From Sindora glabra (taxonomy: Eukaryota; Streptophyta; Magnoliopsida; Fabales; Fabaceae): DNA of 64,000 nt. The notes beneath the pieces were generated by a model, which searched no databases, had not been told where the DNA came from, and saw nothing but the letters and a program-made list of their open reading frames with translations. The position numbers and the translations under genes are program-made. Where the stretch lies: NCBI GenBank assembly GCA_020226215.1, contig CM035225.1, forward strand, positions 11,791,868 through 11,855,867. The letters are read 5' to 3'. This document shows, one piece after another, positions 12,030-25,180 of the stretch (position 1 is its first letter; each line of letters begins with the position of its first letter).

Positions 12030-12800
12030 TAAAATGAAAATGCTAATTGCAATGAGAATATGCTTTATATAAATTATTTTTGTTGGCTTTAATTCTACAA
12101 ATTAATTATGAGAATTAAATTATTCCACATTAGGATCAAACAAGAGAAATAATAAAAGAAGAAAATGAGTTCAAAAATATTTAATTCAAGTAAAATATGA
12201 TATTACTTGATAGATTTTACTTTCCTCCAAATCCTGACTTTAATCGTAACATTTTGCATATGTGTATATGGTGATTTGACCAATTTTATTATTATTAAAA
12301 GAAAGAGAAAATGAGATGCATGAGCAATCAAAATTCCCTCCGACAACATCAGTCTTAAAATGCGAAGCTACCAGCGCAACTTTAAACTAGTTGTCGGATG
12401 GTTCTAAAACTTTGTTCAATCAACTTTAACAGTCCTAGTCATTGTGTGGCTTTTAAAGTGCTGCTTTTCCAAGTCTTGTAGCCCAATGTTGTAGCTTCCT
12501 ATGTTCAAACTTCTTTTTCCATATATACCCTATCTGCACAAAAGATTCCATTCCGTATTACCTGCCAAGCCATTGTTTTCATTTCATGTTGACAGCAAGA
12601 TGATGGTTTGTGGTATTTTCTACCTGTTAGAGTGCATTCAGCGTGCTAGAAGAGGGGGAAAAAACTTACTGACATAATCTAACAGCTCTTTTTCTATGGC
12701 CTTATTTAACCATCGTTTGATTGTATTAACAATTAATTGATTAATTAATAATTAATTATATTAATTATTTGAATAAAATATATTTAGTAAAATTATTTAT
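12030..12800 (+). repeat. dispersed leader-like repeat, copy 1
   Basis: Shares ordered blocks with the copies at 14520, 23215 and 27750: AGAATATGCTTTATATAAATTA, TTGTTGGCTTTAATTCTA, TTGTCGGATGGTT, TTTTCCAAGTCTTGTAG, CAATGTTGTAGCTT, TTCATGTTGACAGCAAGATGATGG. Similarity to copy 3 continues past the ATGATGG into TTGATTAATTAATAATTAATTATAT. The block starts with a TATA-like TTTATATAAATTA and ends near a conserved CAAGATGATGG, which could be a promoter plus start codon, but the frame after it (MMVCGIFYLLECIQR) runs into a stop and matches nothing I recognise. Confidence 0.6.
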
Positions 12801-13433
12801 TTATTATTAATTATTTATATGTCGAATGATATAAAAGATATATATATTTTATAATTTATTTTTGTATATTCTTTTTCTTCAATACATATTATTTATTAAA
12901 TTATTCTTCAAAATAAATTATTATAATTTATTGTACTTGATAAAAAAATTTAAAAAATAAGTAATTATAATTCATAAAAATTATATAATTTTATTTTAAA
13001 AATAAATATATTTAACTTTCCAAATCACTTTTTTTTTTAATATTAAGTACTCAACATATCATCTGTATATAAGTTTATCATAAATAAATATTTTTATAAT
13101 ATTTTGCACCCTAAATGATGTATTTTTGTTTGGGTGGTAAAAAATTGAAGTAGATGGCAAATCGAAAAACAGTTTGTATGTATGTAAATAAAAATTATAT
13201 ATGTATATAAGTTAACCTTATTAATTTTTATTTTAATGTAAAATGATCTTAAATTTCTTAGGCAATCATAAAATATAATCTCTAACATGTATAATATTTA
13301 TTTTGTTAATATACATAATTTTTATTAAGTTTAATCAATGAAAGTTAGATAACTTTTTATTATATACAAACAAATGGTATATTTTAATATATAATAAATT
13401 GGTACACATAGAAGCAAAAATGTTTAGCAGTTT

Positions 13434-14090
13434 AATGGTTGAACTCTTGTTTGTATACCTTAAGGCTTAAGTTTCAATCATCTTCTTTAATATTTTAAGC
13501 AAAATAATAAATATATATTACTATATAATTCAGGGGTAGTTTTACATTTTTACATACCTTTAATTATTAACTAATTGAAAGTGTTAGATTTTCTAATTTT
13601 TTCAAATTAGTTGATTAAGGGTCAACAGTTTAATAAGAACTTTGCCAAAAACTTAAAACAACAATTTGACCTGATCAATCAAAAGCTACCCTTGTTATTT
13701 TGACTAATTGACAACCGGTATCCTAATTATGAAATCTTGATCCTTTCCTTTTCCCCAATTTACAAATCGTTCCATATTTAACTCTTGCCTGTATACCTTA
13801 AGGCTCAAGTTTCAACTCGTCTTTGTTAACATTTTAAACAAAATAATAAATATATATAATTATATAGTTTGGAAACTTTTTTCCTTTTTACATGCTTGTT
13901 AAAATCAACTAATTAAAAGTGTTGAGTTTTCTAACTTTTTTCTTAAAAGATGTTTAAGGGTCAATTAGCTAGTCTAATAAGTTGTTTATCAAAAACTTGA
14001 AACATTTGTTTGATTTAGTCAATCAACTAAAGATTACCCTTCTTATTTTGACTAATTAATGGCCTACATCCTAATTATGAAATCATGTTA
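13434..14090 (+). repeat. 338-bp tandem duplication, two copies
   Basis: Unit 1 (about 13434-13740) and unit 2 (about 13774-14090) share TATACCTTAAGGCT (13454 and 13792), AAAATAATAAATATATAT, AACTAATT.AAAGTGTT, TATTTTGACTAATT and CCTAATTATGAAATC in the same order. The offset is 338 bp. No coding potential; the copies have diverged, so the duplication is not recent. There is a short open frame on the opposite strand just upstream of it that I do not regard as real. Confidence 0.75.
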
Positions 14091-14519
14091 TTCTTCTTTT
14101 ACATAACATTGCATATTTAGTCTATTCCTGTTAATTCAACGTAAAAAAGGTAAATAAATAAGTAATGCCATAAAATATAATTAAATAAATTTTAAGTAAT
14201 CATATTATTTAAAATATTTTAATTGCATTAATATAATTTGACATCAAATAAGTATGAATTAATTTATTTTAAAATCTATTGATATTAGCAGGTATTTTAC
14301 ATCAATTTATGTTTATGAGTCAATTTAATGGCTAATTTTGCCCAATATTTTCAATTCAATCAACTAATTTTTAACTTTTCACAACAGTCAGCAGCTATAG
14401 TAAAATAATAGCTGATATCTAACCTAACACTATCAGTGCGCCAAACAGACTTCTAATATACAATAGTTACATGAAAAAATGGACGAGTCTAATCTCATCT
14501 TATATGCATAGTCGCTGGT

Positions 14520-15000
14520 TCCCATTTAAAATTTTTTATGGGTTATAAATGCAAGCAAAATGTCAAGATTCTCGAGCAACAAAAACGAAAGGAAGAAAAA
14601 CTTTGTGTGATAAAGAAATTTAAATGGGTGCTGTGACTAAAATGAAGGCTCAGATCTAGTCATTATTATGATAAGACTTTGAATTACTTATTGGATGGTT
14701 CAAAGACTTCAATCAATCAACTTTTGAAGTCTCGGTGATACTTTTCCAAGTCTTGTAGCTCAATTGTTGTAGCTTTCCATGCCTTAGTGAAGATTTTCAA
14801 ACTTCTCTTCCCATATACCCTACTTCGGACAAAAAAAGCCAGTCCACGTCGGTTGCATATTTTGCATGCTATTTCTCTTCGTTTTTCCATTCAAATTCTA
14901 ATAGAATAAGTTTCGAGGAGGCCATTGTTTCTGGTTCATGTCGTCGGCAAGATGACGTCGCTGGAATTGTCGTATTCGTGAATCTCCTTAATTTGTAGCT
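14520..15000 (+). repeat. dispersed leader-like repeat, copy 2
   Basis: Shorter and more divergent copy of the repeat at 12030: ATTGGATGGTTCAAAGACTT, CTTTTCCAAGTCTTGTAGCTC, TTGTTGTAGCTTTCCATG, CCATATACCCTA, and the ending GGTTCATGTCGTCGGCAAGATGACG. The part upstream containing the TATATAAATTA block is absent or unrecognisable. The frame after the ATG stops after nine codons. Confidence 0.6.
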
Positions 15001-17459
15001 TCTTAAGAAATTGATATAATGTAATACAGTCGTTCCTAAGAGATTATGTAATTTTATGATTGGATTGTATTTTTTACACTAAAAATTATATTTTTATTTG
15101 ACTCATTTGTTTTAAATTTCGAAAAAAAAAGATAATTCATCAATAAAAAAATCAACCCCTAAACTTTTGCATCGTGTAGAATTACTAGCCATATAATAAA
15201 GAGCTCCTTTCAGAAATCTACCAAACATTTATACACAATGAGAAGGTCACCTGTACTCTTCAAGTTTTGTAGTTCTATAGGTTCCATTCATGTCACAGAT
15301 TTTGGAGTGAAAAATGTTGGTAGGCACTAGCCATGGATATTAAATCTTTTAAATTCCAAGATTAATCTTAAATGTAGTTTTTTTCCCTATTGAGTACGAG
15401 CTTGCTTCTGCTTAGTATATTCAAAACCTATTAATATTAACTTCGGCATCTCTTTGCGAGAAAAAATTAATTACATTAGGTATATTTCATTAATTCTAGA
15501 AATCGGGAATATCATTCAGGTGTATCATATATTTCTTCTTCTATACTTAAAAAAAAAAAAAAGGGTTCAATAGAATGACATTGTGAACATTCATTAATGT
15601 TATGTCTTTGTATGGTATTTACAAAATTTAAAGAATTTAAAATCCAAGCATTTCAAATAACTTCTTTTATAATTAATTTGTTAGCCTAATATTTATTTTT
15701 ATTAAAGTAATTTTAAGCATTTACTTTCACTCATTAATACATTATTAATATGATATTAACATAACTCCATTAAATCATTTCCTTTTAGTGTTATTTTATT
15801 ATTTTTAATATTTTACCTATTTAAAATTATCTTATTTTTAATTAATTTTATTATTTTTATATCATTATTAAATTCTTTTTTTGACTTAAATTTAAAATAA
15901 GATCACATAAAACATTGTAGTGACTAATTTATAAAAATTAAACTTATTTTATTATTTATATATAATTTTCTTGGAAACAAAAAATATATACTATTAGAAA
16001 AGAAATAAATAAATTAAAAATTATGTATAATACAAATACAAAAGAAAAATAAGAAATAAAAATAAAAGGAAAACCTAAGACAATAGAAACATAGAATAAC
16101 ACAATGAAGGCTAAAACAAGGAAAAACCAACATGTGGGGCAAGGGGTTTGTAATTATACCTCATTCAATGTGTCAAGGGTCGGTAGCTTACTAGTCAAAT
16201 CCATGCAGCGCATGCTTGCCAGTCTTAGTAAACATGTTAGCCTTCTTACTTAATTCACTCAAGACATGCTTGGTAAAGATAGTGGAACTTAAAAATCTAT
16301 AAGTCACAATCGAATGACATTGGAGCACCTGTGCATACTAGACTGCCAGGTCCTTCCACACATGAAGCTTCCAAGCACGACAGGCAAAAAGGGACAATTG
16401 AATAGGGATAGGGATACTGTGTTTGCTTGGTATATGTGTCATTCTATAGTTTTGAATGTATATGGGATGACCACAACCCAGCATATTCCTATCCCTAGCT
16501 AAGTGGCTTGGTGCTTCGTCAGGCCTTCTTAACCTTCTATCTCTTTAAAAATCATTTTGAGCAAAATGCCTCCTGCCACGAGTTGACATATTTTTTTAAA
16601 CTATCATAAGCTCTATTCTTAAAGTTTTGAGTGTCCATTTCACTTAAAAACTAACTAACATGAAGATAAAAATACGAGGATTACAAATATAGGCTTTTCA
16701 AAATCCTCTAAATTCTCGAATCATCTCAAAATGATCGAAATATCCCCAAATTTGGAAAAATTGAGAAAATAGTGAACTAGCCAAATTGATCCCAAATTTC
16801 AATCACAAAACCTTTTACAACATGTTGGATTTTTCCACCAAATCTTTTCTTAATCCGAGCATATTTGCCTACCAAACTGTCATAATTGTTAGCTTGTAAC
16901 AAGTGGAATTATTAGTCTCTTGTTTTATACTATCAAAATTCCTATTTAAAATCCTTAGCAATTTTAAATTTCTCACGTCAATAATCCAAACAAGAAATTT
17001 TACTATATAGTATTTCAAATACCTTTCTAAATGAAATTTCTTTTCTAATTACTTCATCCAAACACACACTAACTAAAATTTAAAACAACAAATATTCTTT
17101 CTTGTACGTAAAAATATCCAACATAATAAACTTGACATTTTTTAACATATTATTTAGGATATATATGCTTGTGTTTCATCAGTAGAATATGTCTTGGAGA
17201 AATTGACCTAGACATTGAGAGGCATGTTCTGATGAAATAAAACTACCTCCTTCACCAATAAGAATATACCCAAAGAATTGTCACAAACATCAAGAGAGTT
17301 GTTACATAAGTGACATCAATTGCAGACTCCAAATTATCCTCCGGAAAGATGGAGATTTCCTATACACATGCTCTTATCAAAGCTTCCAAATTGTGCTTGA
17401 TTAGCTACTCTACATGACAAATTATTCTAGGACACATTGAAAATGGATAAAATCTTCAA
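15001..17459. other. intergenic, unassigned
   Basis: AT-rich DNA. A stretch at about 16130-16560 (CAGCGCATGCTTGCCAG, then CATGAAGCTTCCAAGCACGACAGG) has higher GC and could be a decayed LTR or gene piece, but I cannot match it to a family. A 62-codon open frame on the + strand at 16314-16502 lies in it and shows no domain that I recognise. Confidence 0.35.
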
Positions 17460-18161
17460 GACTCTATTTTACACAACAAATAAGCTAATTTATAATTTAT
17501 TAACTTAGTTAATAAGTTATAAACTTACCTTTAGAGGAGTTTTGATTCAATAAGTTATATTAAGTAATTTATAAGTTATAAGATACTATCTCTTTAATTT
17601 TTTTTTAAATCTACAATTATTTTTTAATTAATTTATAACTCATACCTCTTTATAATATAATATCATAAAATATAATTAATTTAACTTAATTATAAGCTAA
17701 TTTTAAACTATATAAATATATAAAAATAAGTATGTGTTCATCCTGAGCTAGGATCGAACTCTCCATGAGATTCATAATTGCATTACTTATAGATTCCTTA
17801 TTCGTACATAAAGTTAATTTGGAATTCTATAAAATATAATTAATTAAATATTAGATATTATATTTTTAATTTGAATATCTTAATTACATTAATATAATTG
17901 GATATTTAGAAAAATATGAATTATTTTAATACATATATTTATTTTATTAATGTATCTTTTTATGTAATTTTATAATTTCAGCTAGTACAATAACTAATTT
18001 TATATTTGAAACACTTCTTACATAATTAGTTAGCTTTCAACTATCAATTATTAATTATAAGCTATTAATTATTAACTATCAATTACTAACTAACTTATTA
18101 ATTGCTAGTTAAATTATCAATTATTAACTAACTTATCTGTTACTTGTGTGAAATAAAATCC
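17460..18161. mobile_element. AT-rich TIR element (TAAGTTATAAGTTA family), copy A
   Basis: Left end GACTCTATTTTACACAACAAATAAG pairs roughly with the reverse complement of the right end (GGATTTTATTTCACACAAGT). Inside are the family words AATAAGTTATAAACTTACC near the left and strings of AACTAACTTATTAATT near the right. The same architecture recurs at 19053, 19871 and 62770. The last copy has clean TTA duplications, so a PIF/Harbinger (Tourist-like) origin is likely. The flanks of this copy show no clear duplication. Confidence 0.5.
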
Positions 18162-18165
18162 AAAT

Positions 18166-18430
18166 CATGTAATTCATTAAGGATCCTTCCGCTTGTGTTG
18201 TTGTAAGAGAGGTCTAAACTTTTTGTGGCTATATTTGATGCAAATAGAACCCAAATCCTGTAATCAGTTATGAACTAACTTATCAATTATTAGTTAAATT
18301 ATTAGTTATCAACTAACTTATTTATTACTTATGTGAAACAGAACCCAAATCTTGTAATTCATTGGGGATCCTTCCACTCATGTTGTTGTAAGAAAGGTCT
18401 AAACTTTTTGTGGCTATATTTGATGCAAGT
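18166..18430 (+). repeat. 185-bp tandem duplication
   Basis: AACTTTTTGTGGCTATATTTGATGCAA and its upstream context (GTAATTCATTRRGGATCCTTCC, TGTTGTTGTAAGARAGGTCT) occur twice, starting at about 18169 and 18354. The offset is 185 bp. The stretch between the copies includes another end of the neighbouring TIR family (GTGAAACAGAACCCAAATC). It probably arose by unequal exchange between adjacent elements. Confidence 0.7.
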
Positions 18431-19015
18431 TGCTAATAAGTGAATTCATAACTAATAAGCTAGTAAGTTATTAATAAGTTAACTAATAACTAATAAGTTA
18501 ACTGATTGTATTAAAAACACTTAGTAAAATTAATTCTTGTACTAGCTAAAAATTATACAATGACATAAAAAGATATTTTAATAAAAATAGGTATATAAAT
18601 TAAATTAATTCACCTTTATTTTTTGGCCAAATTATATTAATGTAACCAAAATATTAAAATTAAGAATATACTTGTCTAAAATTTAATTAATTATAATTTT
18701 GATATTATTTTTTTATTTTTCAATATTTATTTATTTTTCAAAATGATAATATAATAATGTAAAATTTAATTAATTCTATTTTATGACAATACATATTTAT
18801 TTATTTACTTACTTAATTTTTATATTGATTTAATAAGAATATCTAAATACATCTAATATTTATTTACATAATGAAGGTATAAGTTACCATTTAATTAAAG
18901 GAAGGTGTAAATTTAGAAAAAATTTGAAAAACTATTAGCTTATATCTTATGAAACTTATCAAATAAGAACTTATTTTTTTTAAATAAGCCACTACATCAG
19001 ATACCTCTAAAAATT
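18425..19015. repeat. AT-rich TIR family fragment, opposite orientation
   Basis: Begins with AATAAGCTAGTAAGTTATTAATAAGTTAAC-type words, which are the right-end words of this family in inverted form. It ends with ATTAGCTTATATCTTATGAAACTTATCAAATAAG, which are the left-end words inverted. It is therefore a copy lying opposite to the elements at 17460 and 19053. Boundaries are approximate. Confidence 0.4.
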
Positions 19016-19052
19016 ATCTTATAGCATATTAACAACTAATTTGTTGCACTAA

Positions 19053-19870
19053 GGCTTCATTTTGTTAAAAAATGAGCTAACTTATTGACTTGATCAATAA
19101 GTTATAAGTTAACCTCTAAAACTATTTTACATATTAATTTATTGAAAAAAATAAGTTTTATTTGATAAGTTTCATAAGATATAAGCTAATAGTGTTTCAA
19201 AATTTTTATAAATTTACAACTTAAGTAGCTTATAACTTATAAGCTACTTCCTTTTCAAATTTTTTTAATCTATCTTTATTCTTTTTATAATTTACAACCA
19301 ATGCACTTCATAATATAAGCCTATTTTTTTTAATAATGTAATTTAATCTACACTAAACCCATGACAAACAAAAATATATAAGTAAATAAATAAATATATG
19401 ATGTTATGAAATATAATTAATTTAGTTTTAATGTATTTATATCTTGATTTTAAACTATAAATATACAAGATATGTATGTAAATAAATATGTAATATTATA
19501 AAATATAATTAATTATATTTTGGAAATTAAAATTTATTGATATTTAATAATAAAATAAAAATTATATAAATAAATATGTAAGCTTATAAAATATAATCAA
19601 TTAAATGTTATATTTTATATTTTTCTTTTGAATATCTTAATTACTTTGATATAATTTGATCATTACATAAATATGAATTATTTTAATTTACATATCCATT
19701 TCTATGAATAGATCCTTTTATGCCTTTTTATAATTTAAGCTAGTTCAACAACTAATTTTATAAAATATTTTTTATATAATTAGTTAATTTATTAGTTTTA
19801 TAAGCTATCAATTATCAACTAATTTGTTAATTATTAGCTAAGTTATTAACTACTAGTACCAAATAGAGCC
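19053..19870. mobile_element. AT-rich TIR element, copy B
   Basis: Left end GGCTTCATTTTGTTAAAAAATG and right end, reverse-complemented, GGCTCTATTTGGTACTAG. Immediately inside the left end is TAAGTTATAAGTTAACC; inside the right end is AACTAATTTGTTAATTATTAGC. Length about 818 bp, no coding capacity. Target duplication is not preserved (TAA to the left, TTG to the right). Confidence 0.55.
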
Positions 19871-20690
19871 TTGGTTAAAAAATTATAAACTAACCTTTAA
19901 AGGTGTTTTTGCACACTTATAAGAAAAAGTAAGTTCTAATATATTAAACTATCTTAAATAGCTTATAACTTATAATTTGATAGTCCTCAATTTTTTTTTC
20001 AAATTTATCCTTTTTATTTTTATTAATTTAGAACTCACATCCTTAATAAATAAATATATTTTTATTTTAAATAAAAATTAAGTAACTAACTAAGTAAATA
20101 AATAAATATATCATATCATAAAGTTAGTATAAAAAATTAAAAAAGCAAGTAAATATATAGATAAATATATGATGTCACAAATTATAATTTAAGTAATTAT
20201 ATTCTTACCATATATTGTGGATAAATAAAATTAAATTAGTGAATAAGTAAATGTATAATGTCATAAATTATAATTAATTTATTTTTAGCTAATTATATTC
20301 TTATTTAAAATAATACATATATAAAAATATGTACATAACTAGTCAGGTAATGTGATGAAATATAATTACTTATATCTTAAGTTATTATAATTTTGTTATA
20401 AATAATAATTAAATAAAAATTATGTAAATAAATATGTAAGTTCATAAAATACAATTAACTAAATTTTAGGTAAATAAATATTTTTGTTTTTGATAAATAT
20501 GAATTAATTTAATTTATATATCTATTTATATCAACATATCTTGTTATATCATTTTACATTTTTAACTAATTTAATTGTTAATTTTTTGAAACACATCTTA
20601 TACAATTAGTAAGTTTATTAGTTATTTTTTATTAGTTACTAACTAACTTAATTATTGACTAATTTATTAATATTGAGAATAAGATGGATC
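19871..20690. repeat. AT-rich TIR family, copy C (degraded)
   Basis: Directly follows copy B and begins with AAAATTATAAACTAACCTTTAAAGGTG, matching the family left subterminal region. It closes with AACTAACTTAATTATTGACTAATTTATTAAT. Terminal bases are too eroded for an exact boundary. Together with copies A and B this makes a 3.2-kb nest (17460-20690) of one family. Confidence 0.45.
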
Positions 20691-21069
20691 TTCGTTTTGG
20701 AGGCCATGATCAAAGGAAATTATATTTGATATAGAGAATGAAGTATTTTCTAGCAGGAGAGGTCCTATATTTTGATCTCATTCTAACTTTACGTTGGAGG
20801 GACAAAATTTAACTATTCTAAATTTAAAAGCATTTTTTATATATATTTATAATTTTTATGAAAATATTAACTTAGCAAAATTTTAAATTTTTACAAAATA
20901 TTTCATAAGCCAGTTTTTATCCATCACATTATAATTTTTTAACTATTTGTTACACATAATATTAACAATTATAAGAGTTTTTATATATATAATTATCCCT
21001 TTGTACCATAATAACAGTATCTTTGCATTCCGTTCCATCACGTTCAAACTAAAAAACAAGTACTGAGCG

Positions 21070-21146
<77 letters not shown>

Positions 21147-23214
21147 TTGGTAATGATCGAGCCGTTAGATTATTGTGTAAATTCAATATTTACTTTTTAT
21201 GTAACAGTCTAAATGATTTGGAATTCCTTTCTAACTCTTAGAGGTCATTTGGTATATAGATATAGTGAGAGAAGTGAAACTTCCAGAGAAGATAATAGTT
21301 AAGTCTTTTCATTGGCTACTAACTATTAAAATGGAGGAAGTAAAATTCTTTCTATTTCCCATGGGAGATTTTTTACCAATGCTCTCTTTGATAAAAAAGA
21401 ATTTCCTGTTTTTTTTTATAAATAGAAATGCAAAACTATCCCAATTTAATTTAACTAATGATCACTTTAACCTTCTATTATCACCATTTGAATATAAAAT
21501 ATAATTTTTTTATTCATTATATAATAAATTGAATGAATATTATATCAAATAAATATTAAATATTATATCATCAATACAAATTGTAAACATAATCATAAAT
21601 ATTACTATAATAGAAATTTACTCTAAATAGATTTATAGTTGAGTCAAGTCTATTTTTAATATTATCAAGTATAATTCAATCAATATAGAAAGTTTCTCAA
21701 ATTTTACTAATGATAATATTTTGATTTGAATTCATTGCAACATTGAAGTTTAGCTTAATTTAGCTCAATCCAAATTAATAAATATTACAAATTCTAACAA
21801 GTTCAAAATTCAATTTGAACTCAATTCTGGTTGGATTCAATTTCAAATAATTATAAATATCACAATAATATTTATAAATTGATCATTTAAATAATTATAA
21901 TATAATATTATAATATAAACCTAAATTAAAAGATTGAAAATGTGCTAAAATTTTCATACACTTTTTTGAGATGTATAAAAACTTTTTTAGCCAAATATTA
22001 TAGAAAATTTATATTACTTACTTTAATATATAAAATGGTACTGACAATCCTAATAGGCTAACAAATTAAGTTTTAAATAATATACATGGTCATTTACTTA
22101 TTTTTTACAGTTAGAGTAAAAAATAATGCATGATATTATGATAATGATAATTTCTCTAGTTTGAAATCCCTACACTTTATCTTATATAAGCACATTTCGC
22201 TAGGAATATAATGAAATATAAATTGCTTAAATTTTCTCGACAAAATTTAGAATTTTAAGTCAAATAATATTTAATTACTACGTAATCCCAAGATAATAGT
22301 AACTTTTTATGCAACCTAATTAGAAATTAATACAAAATAGATCTGCTCTATGTTCTTTTTTCCTCTCCCATTACAAGTACACCAATCTAAAGGAAAAAAT
22401 CAGTCTTTTTTATCAAAGAAAGGGTCAAGATGAGACTACAGTATTCCAATTCACTTCTTATTTTTCGATTTATTTTGTTTCATTTATCATATATATTTAA
22501 GCTAATAGGAAAAATATGTTTGAGAGAAGGTAAATTGATATTTTAAAAAAATTATAAATTTAAACCTTAGCTTTTTGAAAATCCTTCAAAAAGCAACCGG
22601 ATTATTAACATGAAAGATCAAATCAATAATACAAAAAGATAAGCAACGAGTGTTTAAAGTAAAGATTAAGGAAAATAAATGATAGCATTAGTGTATACTC
22701 ATTTGATGGTCTAAAGGAAAAACCATTTTCTAGGTCTACTCTACTCTTTCATGGTGAAATCCAATCTCAAGGTTTTTCTACTAACACTTTTTCTTTTATA
22801 ATACTCTTTTATACTTTCCTACTTGATCTTTCAAGGACTTTAGCAATCTCATCTTAAATACTTGATGATTTTCTTCTCATGATATAACAACAAGGTGTCT
22901 ACAAGTAATTTACCCACACTCCACCTTAACAAAAGAACCTTCATAAAATTATGTTATTAAACAATAATTTAGTATTTCTAAATTGAGAGAATTGGTAGAC
23001 AATATTGAAAGAATTTAATCATGTTACTATTTAATTATAATATTTCTTAATTGAGTAAATTTTTGTGAAACTAAAAAAATTGGTGTTTTTATTTTTTATT
23101 TTTAAAAATTACATTCATCTTCTATAAAATAAATTTAGTTGTAAAAAAAGACATTTTTACTTTTATATTTTATAGTGACTTGCAAAATTTTCTAATACAT
23201 AACAATGATTACAC
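20691..23214. other. AT-rich intergenic DNA
   Basis: Apart from the (ATT)n microsatellite, nothing is assignable. At about 21240 AGAGGTCATTTGGTATATAG resembles a Tourist-type left end, but no partner end was found. The 79-codon open frame that follows it (21265-21504) has no recognisable domain. Confidence 0.4.
21071..21147 (+). repeat. (ATT)n microsatellite
   Basis: About 25 uninterrupted copies of the trinucleotide, 77 bp. The perfect register suggests recent expansion, and the locus is likely to vary in length between individuals. Confidence 0.95.
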
Positions 23215-24070
23215 TTAAAAAAAGTTCAAATAAATTTTTGACAAATGAATCCTTAAAAAGTCAAAAAGATTATGATGACAGCCACAACCGTAAAAGTTAA
23301 TGCTAAGATTTGTGGAGAACAACTCCTATTAATGTTTGATGGTGTTTTCATAATTAAAATGAAAATGTTAATTACAATGAGAATATGCTTTATATAAATT
23401 ATTTCTTGTTGGCTTTAATTCTATAAATTAGTGACGAGAATAAAATGACTCCTCCCTCCTTAAAATCAGTAATATATGGCAGAACAAGAAAAATCAGATT
23501 CATGACCAATCAAAATCCCGTCTAAAAGGATCAGTCTTAGAAATCAAAAACTACTATTGTAACTTGAAACTACTTGTCCGATGGTTCAAAGACTTTGTTC
23601 AGTCAACTTCAAAAGTCTTGGTCATGGTGCATTGATCCGAGTCCTGCAGCACAATGTTGTAGCTTTCTATGTTCATACTTCTTTTTCCACAAAAAATTTC
23701 ATTCCCTATGGGCATCATATTTTCCATGCTATTTTTCTTTGCTTTCTCACTTAAATCCCATATGTAAGAGAGATTTTAATCGAAGGAGTTTCCAAGAACC
23801 GATGGTTCCCATTTCATGTTGACAACAAGATGATGGTTTGTGGTGTTTTCCACTTATTAGACCGTGTCTAGAACACCAAAAAAAAAAGAAAAAAGAAAAA
23901 AAAGAACTTATCCACCTAATCAAATAGTTCTTTTTTCATAACACGTGGCAATCACATAATTATATTAGTGATTAGTTGATTCAATTAATTGATAATTAAT
24001 TATATTAACAAATTTGACAACTAATAATATTAATTATTTAAATAATGATATTTAATAAAATTAATTGCTT
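23215..24070 (+). repeat. dispersed leader-like repeat, copy 3
   Basis: The longest copy. From AAAGTTCAAATAAATTTTTGAC it follows copy 4 (27750) base order: GATGACAGCCACAACCGTAA, TAATGCTAAGATTTGTGGAG, then AGAATATGCTTTATATAAATTA, TTGTTGGCTTTAATTCTA, TTGTCCGATGGTTCAAAGAC, CAATGTTGTAGCTTTC, and the ending TTCATGTTGACAACAAGATGATGG. After that point it tracks copy 1 into AATTAATTGATAATTAATTATAT. An open frame at 23574-23822 is incidental. Confidence 0.6.
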
Positions 24071-25170
24071 ATTTGTCAATTGCAGACATGTCAAATCAAG
24101 CAAATTAAGCTTTACCAACTAGCCCAACAAGTAAAAATTGTACATCAAGATAGTTCCAAGTGATGCTACTTTTTTCACTAGGTTAGGATCAAGTTAGCTT
24201 ACACAATACCAATCCCAATCTCATATTGACATTCATCACGTGGACTGTACAACCTATTATGTTTTAAATATTAATTTCACATTAATAATAGTACTTAATT
24301 GAAATTATTATTAGTATTATTATTATTTTAATATATTATTTCAAATAAAATTTGTTTATTTTATATTAAAATAAAATTATATTTAAAAAATAATAACTAG
24401 AAAGAACAAGTGATAAAGAGGTCATCTTCTAAAAAATTATGTTCTAAACTTTTGGTAACATTGAAAAAAATTTTTGTTCAAATAATTTTTAAACTTATCA
24501 ATTATAAGTTTAATATAAAATATTAATTTTTTAAAAAAATATTGTAGCATTTATGGAATTATATATTATAAATTTTTATTATTTGTATTAATATTGAATA
24601 AGATTGACATTAAAATTATAAGAAAATAAATCAAGATACATTATATTTTTTGTGGAAACCCTCAATCATAGAGGTAAAAACTATGAAATCTTATAAAAAA
24701 AATTTACTATTTGTAAATAAAATGGATACAAATATTTTGTTAACTAACTCAACAATATATGATTATATACCACTATGTCTAATATTTGGCTTCTTCGCCA
24801 AATTAAGATTCGTCTTCTCAAATTGTCTTATTATCTATTTTATCCATCGTACTAATTGTTTAAACAAACGACTATGTCTAAATTCTTATGATTTGTTAAT
24901 AGACATTTGTTATCCAAAACTTGTTCACGAAGAGAAAATGAACCATTTTTATGTCATTAAGGACATTGAAAGGGTTAATATATCAGGATTCATAAGAAAA
25001 AGACATATTGTGTCCTTTATACTTTTCACCATTCTAAAATATCAAAATTTGTCATACTAGCTATAATAAGTGTAAATAAGTAAAAATTAGGAATATAGAT
25101 GATTAAGGAGAAATTATCCATTGCACCTAAGAAACTATAATATTTTTTGTAAAATAACTTAATTAAATAA
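24071..25170. other. AT-rich intergenic DNA
   Basis: The longest open frame in the window (24650-25060, + strand, 136 codons) lies here. Its translation is rich in Ile, Leu, Asn, Lys, Tyr and Phe, as expected of AT-rich non-coding DNA, and contains no domain I can recognise. Without a homologue I treat it as chance. Confidence 0.4.
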
Positions 25171-25180
25171 TGACTTCCAA

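Noticed and set aside
12705..14455. Possible large TIR element ending CGCCAAACAGACTTC
   Set aside because: The proposed left end (ACCATCGTTTGATTG) pairs too weakly, and part of it belongs to the dispersed leader-like repeat.
17735..17775. GAGAGTTCGATCCTAGCTC on the - strand, resembling a tRNA T-arm
   Set aside because: No matching D-arm, anticodon arm or acceptor stem could be folded around it; at best a decayed tRNA-derived SINE fragment.
21240..21504. Possible Tourist-like left end AGAGGTCATTTGGTATATAG
   Set aside because: No partner right end or target duplication was found within 2 kb.
24650..25060. 136-codon open frame on the + strand, the longest in the window
   Set aside because: Composition is that of AT-rich random DNA (Ile, Asn, Lys, Tyr, Phe, Leu), with no domain, no promoter-like context and no recognisable homologue.
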